Shown here piece by piece: positions 1 to 8,285 of a stretch of DNA of 64,000 nt. The position numbers were made by a program, and so were the translations under genes. The notes beneath the pieces were generated by a model that was given only the letters and a program-made list of their open reading frames with translations, was not told where the DNA came from and searched no databases. Positions within the stretch are counted from its first letter, which is position 1. The number at the start of each line of letters is the position of its first letter. The DNA comes from Cyanobium sp. Aljojuca 7A6. Lineage in GTDB: Bacteria; Cyanobacteriota; Cyanobacteriia; PCC-6307; Cyanobiaceae. The DNA is taken from positions 162,052 to 226,051 of the forward strand of contig NZ_JAGQCY010000004.1 of NCBI RefSeq assembly GCF_024346455.1. Reading direction: 5' to 3'.

Positions 1-190
1 ACTGGGCGTAGGGGAACCACCGAACGACGGCCTGCTTCTGCCCAGTGATGGGCCTTTTGGGTACAGATGCTCTTGGAGGAGAAGCCACCGACATACTTTG
101 ATCGGATTTCCACCATAGACGCCCGAGTCAAGAGGGCATTCTTCTCCGGTTGCCATTATCATCGGAACAACTTTCCTCGCAGTTCATAAC
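1..190. other. upstream region of the tyrosine autokinase, no gene seen
   Basis: No convincing coding frame or RNA gene can be read here. It precedes the GTG start of the autokinase at 191 and so should hold its leader and perhaps its promoter. No clear Shine-Dalgarno element lies before that GTG. Confidence 0.4.
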
Positions 191-2521
191 GTGACAACGA
201 CGGGTGTTCCTCCTGAGACCTTTCCGGGTGGAACGCCGCGCCCACTGTCCCTCCCGGCGACGACCAGTCAGGGTCCCACCCCCAATCTCCCTTTTGATCC
301 ATCGCTTCAGAGTCCCCTGAACCCCACGGGCGAAGGCCAGTCAGGCTCCGGTGGCTTGGGCGGGCTGGTGCGGACCGTCAAGCGCCGCCAATCCGTCTTC
401 CTGCTCACCTTCGCTGTGGTGACAGGTGTGCTGGCGATCAACACCCTGCGGCAACGCATCTTCGATCCCGTCTACCAGGGGGGGTTTCAGATGCAGATCA
501 GCAATCCGTTTGATAACCCCGGCAGCGGCGGAGGCGGAGGCGGCGGATCCGTGGAAAGTATCGCCCGCAGCGAAATCAAGACCGACGTCCCCAGCCTCAT
601 CGTCCTGATGCGCAGTCCCCTGCTGCTCGGACCGGTCGCCCAGCGCCAAGGAGTCCCGCTTCGCGCCCTTGAGCGCAACCTGTCGATCAACCAGGAGTCG
701 GCACGGGTCGACAACGTTTTGAATGTCTCGCTGCGCTGGCCTGATCCCGCCAAAGGCAAGGTTATTCTGCGTCAGCTTGCGAAGGATTATACAGCCTTCT
801 CCATGACCCAGCGCCAGGCTGCAGTCAATTCAGGCGTCCGATTCCTCGATGAGCAGGCCCCGGCCATTGAGGCCCGTGTTCAGAAGCTCTCTCAGGAGAT
901 GCTCAAATTCCGCGAACGCAACAATTTTGTCGACCCTGCCACGGCCGCCAGTCAAATCCTCGGAGCCCGTGAAGGACTCGTCAACCAGGCGCGCGCCCTG
1001 CAGAACGAACAGGTTCAGCTGGACAGCCAACTGAAATCGATTCAGACCGGAAAGCTGCAGTTCACCCCCAGCGGAGCCCCCACCGCCTTAGAACAGCTTG
1101 GTCGCAACAGCGTTCTCGTGCCTGGACGAGCATCCTCAGGGGCGGAGGCCGCCAGCGGCACTCCCACGCCTCTCGATCTGCTCAACCAATTCGAGCAGGA
1201 GCTCGCCACGGCCAAAGGCACCTTCAAGGAAAACTCTCCAATCGTGCAATCCTTGCTGGCGAGACGTAACCAACTGCTTCCAGTGGTCCAGCGCCAAGCC
1301 GCGGACGCCGTCAAGGCTCGGTTGCTCTCCAATGCGGCCCAACAAGATGAGATCAACCGGCAGATTCTGCTGCTTAGCGAGAATTTCCGGAACAACCCGC
1401 AGAAGTTGTCGGAGTTCGAGAATATCAACCAGCGTCTGTCGATCGCAAGGGAGCAGTACTCCTCCTACATCCAGGCCAGGGAGCGTTATCGCTTGGAGAT
1501 GGCCCGCTCAATCTCTCCCTGGGAAGTGATCGGTCCCCCAGATTTCGGCGGCAGCCCTGTCGAGCCCGACATCCAGAGCAACCTGCTGCGAGCCATCATG
1601 ATCGGCCTGCTGGCTGGTCTCGGTGCGGCCATCCTGAGGGAGCGAACGGACAACGTCTTCCATACCCCCATGGAAGTGGAAAAGGAACTTCAGATGCCCG
1701 TGCTAGGCCTGATTCCATACCTGCCCCTAGAGCCCGGTGTCGACATCGCTACCAGTATCTCCAAGATGTCCTCCAGCGAGCGCTTTGCGATCAAAGAGTC
1801 CCTGCGCAGCCTGTTCACAACCTTCCGCCTGCTTCGTGCTGACAACAACATCCGCATGGTGGGGATCACTTCCTCCACCCAAGGGGAGGGAAAATCCACA
1901 GCCGTTTCTGTTTTCGCCCGTACTCTCGCAGATCTTGGCCTAAAGGTGCTTGTCGTTGACTCCGACATGCGTCTGCCCATGCAGGCCAGATATCTTGGAG
2001 TGGAGCAGGGTGATGGCCTTTCCACTCTCTTGTCTGATTCCACCCGAAAGCCCACGGATTTCATTCATTCCATTGTTGAGAATCTGGATGTGCTTCCTGC
2101 CGGTCCGAAGCCACCCGATCCCGCCAAGCTTCTGAACTCCAGTCGCTGCAAGGAAATCATGGACGAGATCCGTGCCCTTCCCGGCTACGACATCATCGTG
2201 CTGGATGCACCTCCCTGTCTGATGCTGGCCGATCCGATCCTCCTCGGGGAGAAGCTGGATGGAATCCTTTTTCTTGTTGGACTTGGCAAGGTGAGTCGCG
2301 AGCTGGCCCCGCAAGCGAGCCGGCGGATCAAAGCCTCTGGAGTCGATGTGTTGGGCGTAATTTGCAACCAGGTGAACTTCCCAAGTCGTCTCAATGATTA
2401 TGGTTATGAATATGGTTACTACTATCACTATGCTTATTGCATCGGCCTCTGGATATGCCAAGAGCGGTACCGAGTCAACCCCCGGTGGGTTTGGCAGTTA
2501 TGTGCAGCGCTACCGCGATAG
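191..2521 (+). CDS. Wzc-type polysaccharide tyrosine autokinase, frameshifted near the C-terminus
   Basis: This is an inner-membrane co-polymerase fused to a bacterial tyrosine (BY) kinase, which controls chain length and export of surface polysaccharide. After a proline/glycine-rich N-terminus there is a membrane segment near residues 68-86, a long helical periplasmic part, and a second membrane segment just before the charged RERTD stretch near residue 480. The kinase shows Walker A (STQGEGKST, about residue 559), Walker A' (VLVVDSDMR) and Walker B (IIVLDAPP). The tyrosine cluster YGYEYGYYYHYAY, the usual autophosphorylation tail, lies near residues 738-750. Directly after it the frame changes: the last 26 residues look non-native, while the expected tail continues in the next frame to 2783. 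The GTG at 191 is the first start in frame. The function is secure; whether the tail is intact in vivo is not. Confidence 0.9.
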   Translation: MTTTGVPPETFPGGTPRPLSLPATTSQGPTPNLPFDPSLQSPLNPTGEGQSGSGGLGGLVRTVKRRQSVFLLTFAVVTGVLAINTLRQRIFDPVYQGGFQMQISNPFDNPGSGGGGGGGSVESIARSEIKTDVPSLIVLMRSPLLLGPVAQRQGVPLRALERNLSINQESARVDNVLNVSLRWPDPAKGKVILRQLAKDYTAFSMTQRQAAVNSGVRFLDEQAPAIEARVQKLSQEMLKFRERNNFVDPATAASQILGAREGLVNQARALQNEQVQLDSQLKSIQTGKLQFTPSGAPTALEQLGRNSVLVPGRASSGAEAASGTPTPLDLLNQFEQELATAKGTFKENSPIVQSLLARRNQLLPVVQRQAADAVKARLLSNAAQQDEINRQILLLSENFRNNPQKLSEFENINQRLSIAREQYSSYIQARERYRLEMARSISPWEVIGPPDFGGSPVEPDIQSNLLRAIMIGLLAGLGAAILRERTDNVFHTPMEVEKELQMPVLGLIPYLPLEPGVDIATSISKMSSSERFAIKESLRSLFTTFRLLRADNNIRMVGITSSTQGEGKSTAVSVFARTLADLGLKVLVVDSDMRLPMQARYLGVEQGDGLSTLLSDSTRKPTDFIHSIVENLDVLPAGPKPPDPAKLLNSSRCKEIMDEIRALPGYDIIVLDAPPCLMLADPILLGEKLDGILFLVGLGKVSRELAPQASRRIKASGVDVLGVICNQVNFPSRLNDYGYEYGYYYHYAYCIGLWICQERYRVNPRWVWQLCAALPR

Positions 2522-2783
2522 TTACATGAAGGGTGCCGCCACCAATGCGTCGAGTGGCGCTCGGTACAACGAGGGAGAGTCAGACGTCAAAACCTATTTT
2601 CGCGATGAGGGTGGTCAGGGCTCCGGCCCATCCACTTCCAACGGAGGCAACGTTTCGAGCCTGACCTCCAGCAGCTCCTTGCCTCCTGTCGAAAGGGTCC
2701 TTTCCCGTCATCATCACAAGGGCAGCGACTCCGGTGGCGGTCCGATGCGCTGGCTGCGCAAACGCTTCGGTAACAAGAGCTGA
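2439..2783 (+). other. displaced C-terminal tail of the tyrosine autokinase (+1 frame)
   Basis: This frame reads ASASGYAKSG and continues for about 114 residues through GGFGSYVQRYRDSYMK to a basic end (RWLRKRFGNKS). It resembles the part that normally follows the tyrosine cluster in cyanobacterial BY-kinases. It has no start of its own apart from an ATG at 2394 inside the kinase gene. Removing one T from the TATTGC at 2435-2440 would join it in frame to the kinase. It is best read as the kinase's own C-terminus separated by a single-base insertion, a sequencing error, or a recoding event. Confidence 0.7.
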
Positions 2784-2793
2784 GCGCCCCCTC

Positions 2794-3345
2794 TCAGTCT
2801 TGAGTGAAATCTGTGGCCCTAGGCCCGCTTGACAGGATGCTCTCCAGCATCACCAGGTGGGTGTAAATCGGCATTGCCATCGGATGGCAGCGTCTCACCC
2901 AGGCCAGGGCTGCCAGCATGTCAAAACCGCGCAGCCGCGCTGTGAGGCCTACAGCCAGCAGTGGCGAGCGCTCGTATCCCGCCATGCAATGCAGGTAAAC
3001 CGGGGCAGCGTCATCCACCAGGTCCTTCGCCCTGGCCAGGGCAAGGGCGAGCCTGGCTTGCTGCATTGGCTCCTGCTCCCGATGATCGGGCAGGGAGACC
3101 CTGTCACTCGACCACCCAGGCGGAAGGACAAGTCCGGTTTCCTCCTCTGGATAGCAACAGCTGAAGCGGCTGCGAAATCCGGCCTGCTCCAGTTGCTGCC
3201 AGTGCCTGTCGCTGCGGGGCATCGGACCCACAGCCAGCCGATTGGTGAGAATCCAGCTGCAGGGAAGCGAGCTTTCGGGCAGCCCATGGCTTGGGTTGTC
3301 GGCCTCTCTCAGGCTCTGCAGAAACCGCCTCAGAACGCCGACCAT
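2794..3345 (-). CDS. dual-specificity protein phosphatase family protein
   Basis: This is a 183-residue cysteine phosphatase. The signature HCMAGYERS, near residue 119, fits HCx5R(S/T), and the aspartate-rich stretch before it (AKDLVDDAAPVY) sits where the general acid loop and the strand before the P-loop occur in the dual-specificity/tyrosine phosphatase fold. There is no signal peptide, so it is cytoplasmic. It ends 10 bases from the end of the autokinase reading frame and is convergent with it. A role in removing phosphate from the kinase's tyrosine tail is an inference from this neighbourhood. It is read after a 177-base gap from the cyanoexosortase partner gene and may be the last gene of the long minus-strand cluster. 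Confidence 0.8.
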   Translation of the reverse strand: MVGVLRRFLQSLREADNPSHGLPESSLPCSWILTNRLAVGPMPRSDRHWQQLEQAGFRSRFSCCYPEEETGLVLPPGWSSDRVSLPDHREQEPMQQARLALALARAKDLVDDAAPVYLHCMAGYERSPLLAVGLTARLRGFDMLAALAWVRRCHPMAMPIYTHLVMLESILSSGPRATDFTQD

Positions 3346-3522
3346 TAGTGGATCACCTGGGCGTTGACCCCAGCCTGCCGCGAGGTCACCATCGCCTGTT
3401 CAGGCTGTTGAGCGGCATCGGCAAAGGGGCGCGTGGAGGGTGTGACGGCGATGACGGGAAGGGGGAGCGGTGATTCAGGTGCAAACGTTGCGCTTTTCGG
3501 CTACGGGGGGTGCGCTCCCTGC

Positions 3523-4191
3523 CTAATCCTGGGATTGCAGCACTGGCTTCACCAAGCCCAGCACCTGCTGCCAGAGGCCGTCGGACGGTGGTTCCCCTTG
3601 GGGCCCCCGCAGACTGATCAGCGTGCAGGCATAGGAGCGATTGGCCTGGAGTCCGATCACACGCTCGAGAGCGGCGACCTTGCCGCTGGCCCGACGGTCG
3701 GCAATGGCTGTGAGTTGTTCGCGCGTCACCCCGAAGGGCTCATCAAGGCCAGGCCCCCTCACCAGGCAGGTCTGAAGCACGGGGCGATCCTGGGCCAGGC
3801 CCGCCGCTGTGGGTACCGGTGCCATGGTCAGATGACGCTTTCTGAGCTTCAGGCTGGGTTGATCTCGAGCGATGGTGCCGGCCTGAAAATTGAACCTTTG
3901 GCGCATGGAGCCCTCAATGACGGTGAGCTCATACCCACCCCGCAGGGGGATCACCACCGGTGTCGACGTCGCGAGTTCGATGTTGCGCTTCGCATGCCAG
4001 AGGCTGGCAGTTGAGGGGCGATCTTTCAGAGAGAGGAGCTTGGCCTCGCCTAGTTTGGCCTCCAGTTGTTCAGCGGGGAGCGGGGCGGGTGCTGTGGGCC
4101 AGCGTGGCAGCACGATCGCCTGGGTGGCCAGGACGGCTGCCACGGCGGCGAGTGTCCCATACCACCGCACCAGAAGTGGAGAGGTGATCAC
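3523..4191 (-). CDS. cyanoexosortase A system-associated protein
   Basis: This 222-residue protein has one N-terminal membrane segment (about residues 9-29) followed by a soluble, probably periplasmic domain. It matches in size and position the partner protein that accompanies cyanoexosortase A in cyanobacteria. Its start overlaps the cyanoexosortase stop by four bases, so the two are probably translationally coupled. The soluble domain has two cysteines (QTCLVRG and SYACTL) that could pair. The biochemical role of this family is not established; it is presumed to help the exosortase process its tail-anchored substrates. The call rests mainly on context plus overall architecture. Confidence 0.75.
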   Translation of the reverse strand: MITSPLLVRWYGTLAAVAAVLATQAIVLPRWPTAPAPLPAEQLEAKLGEAKLLSLKDRPSTASLWHAKRNIELATSTPVVIPLRGGYELTVIEGSMRQRFNFQAGTIARDQPSLKLRKRHLTMAPVPTAAGLAQDRPVLQTCLVRGPGLDEPFGVTREQLTAIADRRASGKVAALERVIGLQANRSYACTLISLRGPQGEPPSDGLWQQVLGLVKPVLQSQD

Positions 4192-5126
4192 GAGCTTTCT
4201 CCCTGTGCCGGCGGCGAGGGCAAGGGAGGCAATTCCCTCTCGAGGAGCTGCATGTAAAGCCTGCCGAAGATCAGGACCGCCACCCCCGAAAAGACAAGCG
4301 ATCCGGTGCTCTCATGGAAAAAATCGAACCACCAGCTTCCCTTGGAGTAACCGTTACCGGCAAACACCGCCAGCAGAGCGATACGGAAGGTGTTGCAGAT
4401 CAGCCCAATCAGCGGAGCGGCCAGAAACAGCAGGAAACGACTGGTCCAGGAACGGATTGGAAAGGCCAACAGGAAGATCACGCCCACGCAGAGAATCTGA
4501 GCCATCAGGTCGACGCCGTTGCACGGTCCCAGGACCTTCACGCCACCCCCGGGAAGAAGCACGCTGCGGGCATTCACGATCACGTCCAGTCCCAGGATGC
4601 TGAGCCAGAAGCCGGAGACACGGGCGGTGAGCAGGCTGATGGGGGCTTCCGGCAGGATTCGCATCAACAGGGCGAAGCCTGGTAGCAGCATCAGGCAGAG
4701 CAGGGGATCGCGGAAGCGGCCAAGCTGGCTGGGCTTTTCGGCCAGCAGACCCAGGGCAGCACCGCCGATCGGCGCGAGGGCGAACAACAGGCCGTCCCAG
4801 TGCAGGATCACAGCCGAGCGGGTCAGGACCCAGAGCAGCACCAGGGTGCCGATGATCAGCCCCCAGGCGGCAGGTCGGGGTTCAAGGTCCTCGAACTGAT
4901 CTTCCATGCAGATCACTGCTCCTCCCCAGACCAGAAGGGAGAACACAGTGATGTGCTCACTCTGGCTGCTCTGGAAGACGGCGACGTTCTGGATGGCTAC
5001 GGCTGCGGAAAGGGCCAGCCAGAGATTGCGGGGTGTCGGTGGAGGAAAGGCCGGAATGGAGGCCCGCCAGGACGCAGGCAGCCTCAGCAGGAAATCGTTG
5101 TAGAGACGCGCGACGATGTTGTTCAT
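4188..5126 (-). CDS. crtA: cyanoexosortase A
   Basis: This is a polytopic membrane protease/transpeptidase of the exosortase/archaeosortase superfamily, 312 residues with about eight hydrophobic segments. The three catalytic residues expected of the family are visible in order: the cysteine in PCNGVDLM (about residue 198), the arginine in NTFRIALL (about 243) and the histidine in FHESTG (about 270). Exosortases are thought to recognise PEP-CTERM-like tails on exported proteins and are usually found with exopolysaccharide genes, as here. Its stop overlaps the next gene and its start overlaps the CapD-like dehydratase stop by four bases. No recognisable sorting-signal substrate is encoded in the window, so substrates must lie elsewhere. 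Confidence 0.9.
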   Translation of the reverse strand: MNNIVARLYNDFLLRLPASWRASIPAFPPPTPRNLWLALSAAVAIQNVAVFQSSQSEHITVFSLLVWGGAVICMEDQFEDLEPRPAAWGLIIGTLVLLWVLTRSAVILHWDGLLFALAPIGGAALGLLAEKPSQLGRFRDPLLCLMLLPGFALLMRILPEAPISLLTARVSGFWLSILGLDVIVNARSVLLPGGGVKVLGPCNGVDLMAQILCVGVIFLLAFPIRSWTSRFLLFLAAPLIGLICNTFRIALLAVFAGNGYSKGSWWFDFFHESTGSLVFSGVAVLIFGRLYMQLLERELPPLPSPPAQGESS

Positions 5127-7060
5127 CGGGCCAGGGCGTCGACCAATGGTGGGGTCGCTGCGGCTTCATAAGGATCGTATTCCGGCACCAGCCGGCGCAG
5201 CAGCTCAGCGGTCTTCGCTTCGTCCCAGTTGGCGAGGGCCTTGTTCAGTTGCTGGATGAGCGGAAACAACTGCTCGCTTTCGCAACGCGGCTCTGTGGCC
5301 CGACGGATCAGCGGGTGCTTGGTGGGCTGGTCGTCGGCATTGATCAGCAGTTCTTCGTAGAGCTTTTCCCCTGGCCGAAGACCTGTGTACTGGATGGCGA
5401 TGTCACCGTCGCTGTTGTGATCGTCCCGTACCCGGAGGCCTGACAGTTCGATCATCTGCCGGGCCAGGTCGGCGATCCGCACCGGTTCTCCCATGTCGAG
5501 CAGAAAGAGATCGCCGCCGATGGCCATGCCAGTCGACTGGAGCACCAACTGGACGGCCTCCGGGATGGTCATGAAGTAACGGGTGATGGCCGGATGGGTG
5601 ACGGTGACGGGCCCTCCTCTGGAGATCTGCTGGTGGAACAAGGGGATCACAGAACCGGAGGATCCCAGCACGTTGCCGAACCTGACCATGGAAAGAATCG
5701 GACCACCCGTTTCGAACTCGGCGGCGGCGGCCTGGATCAGCAATTCGCAGATCCGCTTGCTGGCTCCCATCACATTGGTGGGACGCACGGCCTTGTCGGT
5801 GGAGATCAGGGTGAGCCGGCTGACGCCCGAGGATCGGGTGGCAGCGATCACGGCCGCGGTGGCGCCGATGTTGTTGGCGATGCCTGCGCAGAGATTGGCC
5901 TCCACGAGCGGCACATGCTTATAGGCCGCAGCGTGGAAGATCGTATCCACGCCATAGCGGCGGCAGAGGAGGGTGAGGCGACCGGCATCACAGGCATCGC
6001 CCAGGACGGCAAGAAGTTCGACGCCGCAGGGTTGGGATTTCAGCTCGCGCTCCATGGCGTAAAGGGCGAATTCGTTGCGCTCGACCAGCAGGAGCCGGGA
6101 CGCGCCGAGAGCCACGATCTGGCGGCAGAGCTCGCTGCCGATGGACCCACCAGCTCCTGTCACCATGACCACTTTGCCCTCGACGCCAGCCTTCAGGAGC
6201 ACCGGATCTGGGTTGGAGGGTTCGCGGCCCAGCAGATCTTCGATGGCCACCGCCTGCAGGTCGGAAACGATCCTCTGGCCACTGGCCATCTGGGCCAGGG
6301 AAGGGATCGAGAGCACCTCTAGCCCCCTGTGGGTGAGCTGGTCGACCAGCTGCCTCTTGCGGCGCCTGGACATGGCTGGCATGGCGAGGAGAACCTTGCT
6401 CACGCCGTGGCGTTCGATCAGTCGGGGTAGCCGCAGGGGGGTGTGGATGGGCATGTTCTGAAGGGTTCGGCCCTGGATCCCTTCATCGTCGTCAAGAAAT
6501 CCGACCACTCGGAAGCTGGGGTCGTTGCGAAGGGCCAGCAGCAGACCCATGCCGGAGGCCCCGGCCCCATAGATGAGGGTGGCATCGCCCTTGGCATTGC
6601 CTGGGTTGTGGTTCTCGCGTTGGTCCAGGTGATGGACGAGCACGTCGCGCAGCACGATGCGGCTGGCAATGGCCCCTCCGGTGAACAACAGCCAGTAAAG
6701 AATCCAGAAAGAACGTGGCGGCTGGGGGCCCCCCATCAGGGTGCTGATCAGCAGAAGGATCAGCACCATCGAGCCTGAGCGGGGCACGAGCCCGTAGAGA
6801 GAATGGCTGCCGGCGTAACGCGTGAGCCCACGGTACCAACCGGAGACGACCAACACGGGCAGGCCCGTGATCACGGCGAGGGGCAGCAGCAGGATGGTGG
6901 AAGGTAGGAACCCCCTGAGAGATTCGGCGTCAGGCAAGCGCAGAATGAAAGCCCCGAGGTAGGCCGTGATGATCATCAGACCATCAAAAACGACCAGAAG
7001 CAGCCTGCGGGCGAGCAGCTGCTTCTGGACGTAACGAAGGAATGAGAGCTTGGGAATCAA
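5123..7060 (-). CDS. CapD/WbpM-type nucleoside-diphosphate-sugar 4,6-dehydratase
   Basis: This 645-residue membrane enzyme has about four N-terminal membrane segments, then two Rossmann domains. The first carries GAGASGMG (about residue 163), typical of the CoA-binding-like domain. The second, catalytic domain has GAGGSIGSELC near residue 300. The SDR catalytic lysine lies in STDKAVRPTNVMGASKR, where the usual tyrosine is a methionine (MGASK), as is normal for the WbpM/FlaA1 class. These enzymes convert UDP-GlcNAc-type sugars to 4-keto-6-deoxy sugars for O-antigen or capsule. It overlaps cyanoexosortase A by four bases. The 286-base gap upstream is the largest inside the cluster and may carry a promoter. 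Confidence 0.88.
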   Translation of the reverse strand: MIPKLSFLRYVQKQLLARRLLLVVFDGLMIITAYLGAFILRLPDAESLRGFLPSTILLLPLAVITGLPVLVVSGWYRGLTRYAGSHSLYGLVPRSGSMVLILLLISTLMGGPQPPRSFWILYWLLFTGGAIASRIVLRDVLVHHLDQRENHNPGNAKGDATLIYGAGASGMGLLLALRNDPSFRVVGFLDDDEGIQGRTLQNMPIHTPLRLPRLIERHGVSKVLLAMPAMSRRRKRQLVDQLTHRGLEVLSIPSLAQMASGQRIVSDLQAVAIEDLLGREPSNPDPVLLKAGVEGKVVMVTGAGGSIGSELCRQIVALGASRLLLVERNEFALYAMERELKSQPCGVELLAVLGDACDAGRLTLLCRRYGVDTIFHAAAYKHVPLVEANLCAGIANNIGATAAVIAATRSSGVSRLTLISTDKAVRPTNVMGASKRICELLIQAAAAEFETGGPILSMVRFGNVLGSSGSVIPLFHQQISRGGPVTVTHPAITRYFMTIPEAVQLVLQSTGMAIGGDLFLLDMGEPVRIADLARQMIELSGLRVRDDHNSDGDIAIQYTGLRPGEKLYEELLINADDQPTKHPLIRRATEPRCESEQLFPLIQQLNKALANWDEAKTAELLRRLVPEYDPYEAAATPPLVDALAR

Positions 7061-7346
7061 TCGTTCAGATCGATGAGGATCGATGAATCAGGTGATGAAG
7101 GGCTGAAAATTCAACCAATAAATAGAAAGATGAGGTTGAGCCTGAAATCTCTGAAAAGTAGAATGGCCAACCCCGGGCCCAAGGCCGCTGGTCTGATGAT
7201 GAGGCTCGGATAGTACCCCCATGGATGGAGCGAAGAATCGACCCTAGCCAATGACGCTTGGATCGACATTCTCATCCAACATTGATGTTATGGAGGAATG
7301 GATCATGGGCTGGGTAAGAGCTTCTTCAAACGATGTTACTGCCATT
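7061..7346. other. AT-richer intergenic region upstream of the CapD-like gene
   Basis: Between the WbpL-type transferase stop and the dehydratase start (both minus strand) lie 286 bases that are visibly richer in A and T than their surroundings. No gene or hairpin terminator is evident. It is the most likely place for an internal promoter driving the dehydratase, the exosortase pair and perhaps the phosphatase. No hexamer pair is convincing enough to name. Confidence 0.4.
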
Positions 7347-8285
7347 TTATGGAGAGAAGGGGACGGCGCGGTGCCGATCCAGCCAGAGGCCAACAACCAG
7401 TTCCGCGGCTAGCAGGCCGAGTTCCAGGGCCAGGCCATGGACGAGAAGGGCCCAGCCCAGCAGGGCGGTGGCGCCGATGTAGAGGAGGGCCACCCGGTCG
7501 TGGGGCCAGCCGGCCTGATGCAGTCGCTGGTAGAGGTGCAGGCGGTGGGCCTGAAAAATCGGCTGGCCTGCCTGCCAGCGGCGCAGAACGCAGAGACAGG
7601 CGTCCCCCAGCAGGGGAGAGCCCGCCAGCAACAGGCCCAGGGCCATGGCCGGTGTGGCCTGCTGCAGCACCATGCCGGCGATCACCGCCCCGAGGAACGT
7701 GCTGCCCACATCCCCCATGAACACCCGGGCCGGGCTCCAGTTCCAGGCCAGGAAGCTCAGCAGGGCGCCGAGCAGGGGGAGCAGGCCGTTGCCGGCAGCG
7801 GGAGCCATCGCCAGAACGGCAACGCCCAGCAGCACCGAGGCGCAGCCGGCGACGAGCCCATCGAGGCCATCGCTGAAGTTGACGAAATTGATCACTGCGG
7901 TGACGGCGAACCAGGCCACGGGAAGCAGCCACCACGCCATGGTCAGGGGGGTGATCGCCACCAGGGCCAGGGCAGTGGCGATCTGAATGCAGTAGCGCCC
8001 TGCGGCCGGCAGATCGAGTCGGTCGTCCACCAGGCCCACCAGGGCCAGAGGCAGGCAGATCAGGGGAATCCAGGCCGGCCAGCCGTCACCGGCCAGGGGA
8101 GCCAGGGCGCTGCCGACTAGCACAAAGGCCAGGCCGCCTCCCCGCGGGGTGGGCCGTTGGTGGGAGCTGCGGGCGTTGGGCTGAGCCACCAGCCCGCGCC
8201 GCAGCAGAGGCAGCAGAAGGTGAAGGAGCAAGGCGCCCAGTCCACTCCCCAGCAGCAGGACAGCGGGGGCGTGCAGGGCGGTCAT
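7347..8285 (-). CDS. WecA/WbpL-type undecaprenyl-phosphate glycosyltransferase (GT4/MraY family)
   Basis: This polytopic protein of 312 residues would transfer the first sugar phosphate onto the lipid carrier and so start the repeat unit. Family motifs are present: VGLVDDR (about residue 87), NFVNFSDGLDG (about 138), VFMGDVGS (about 190) and the cytoplasmic HRLHLYQRL (about 250). The last motif is typical of WbpL-like members that use N-acetyl-fucosamine-type or similar substrates; the exact sugar cannot be told from sequence. It overlaps the upstream SDR gene by four bases, the usual WbpK-WbpL style pairing. Confidence 0.88.
   Translation of the reverse strand: MTALHAPAVLLLGSGLGALLLHLLLPLLRRGLVAQPNARSSHQRPTPRGGGLAFVLVGSALAPLAGDGWPAWIPLICLPLALVGLVDDRLDLPAAGRYCIQIATALALVAITPLTMAWWLLPVAWFAVTAVINFVNFSDGLDGLVAGCASVLLGVAVLAMAPAAGNGLLPLLGALLSFLAWNWSPARVFMGDVGSTFLGAVIAGMVLQQATPAMALGLLLAGSPLLGDACLCVLRRWQAGQPIFQAHRLHLYQRLHQAGWPHDRVALLYIGATALLGWALLVHGLALELGLLAAELVVGLWLDRHRAVPFSP

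Noticed and set aside
3346..3522. short open stretch on the minus strand after the exosortase partner gene, ending MVTSRQAGVNAQVIH
   Set aside because: A stop precedes it closely and the only ATG gives 15 residues; too little to call a gene.
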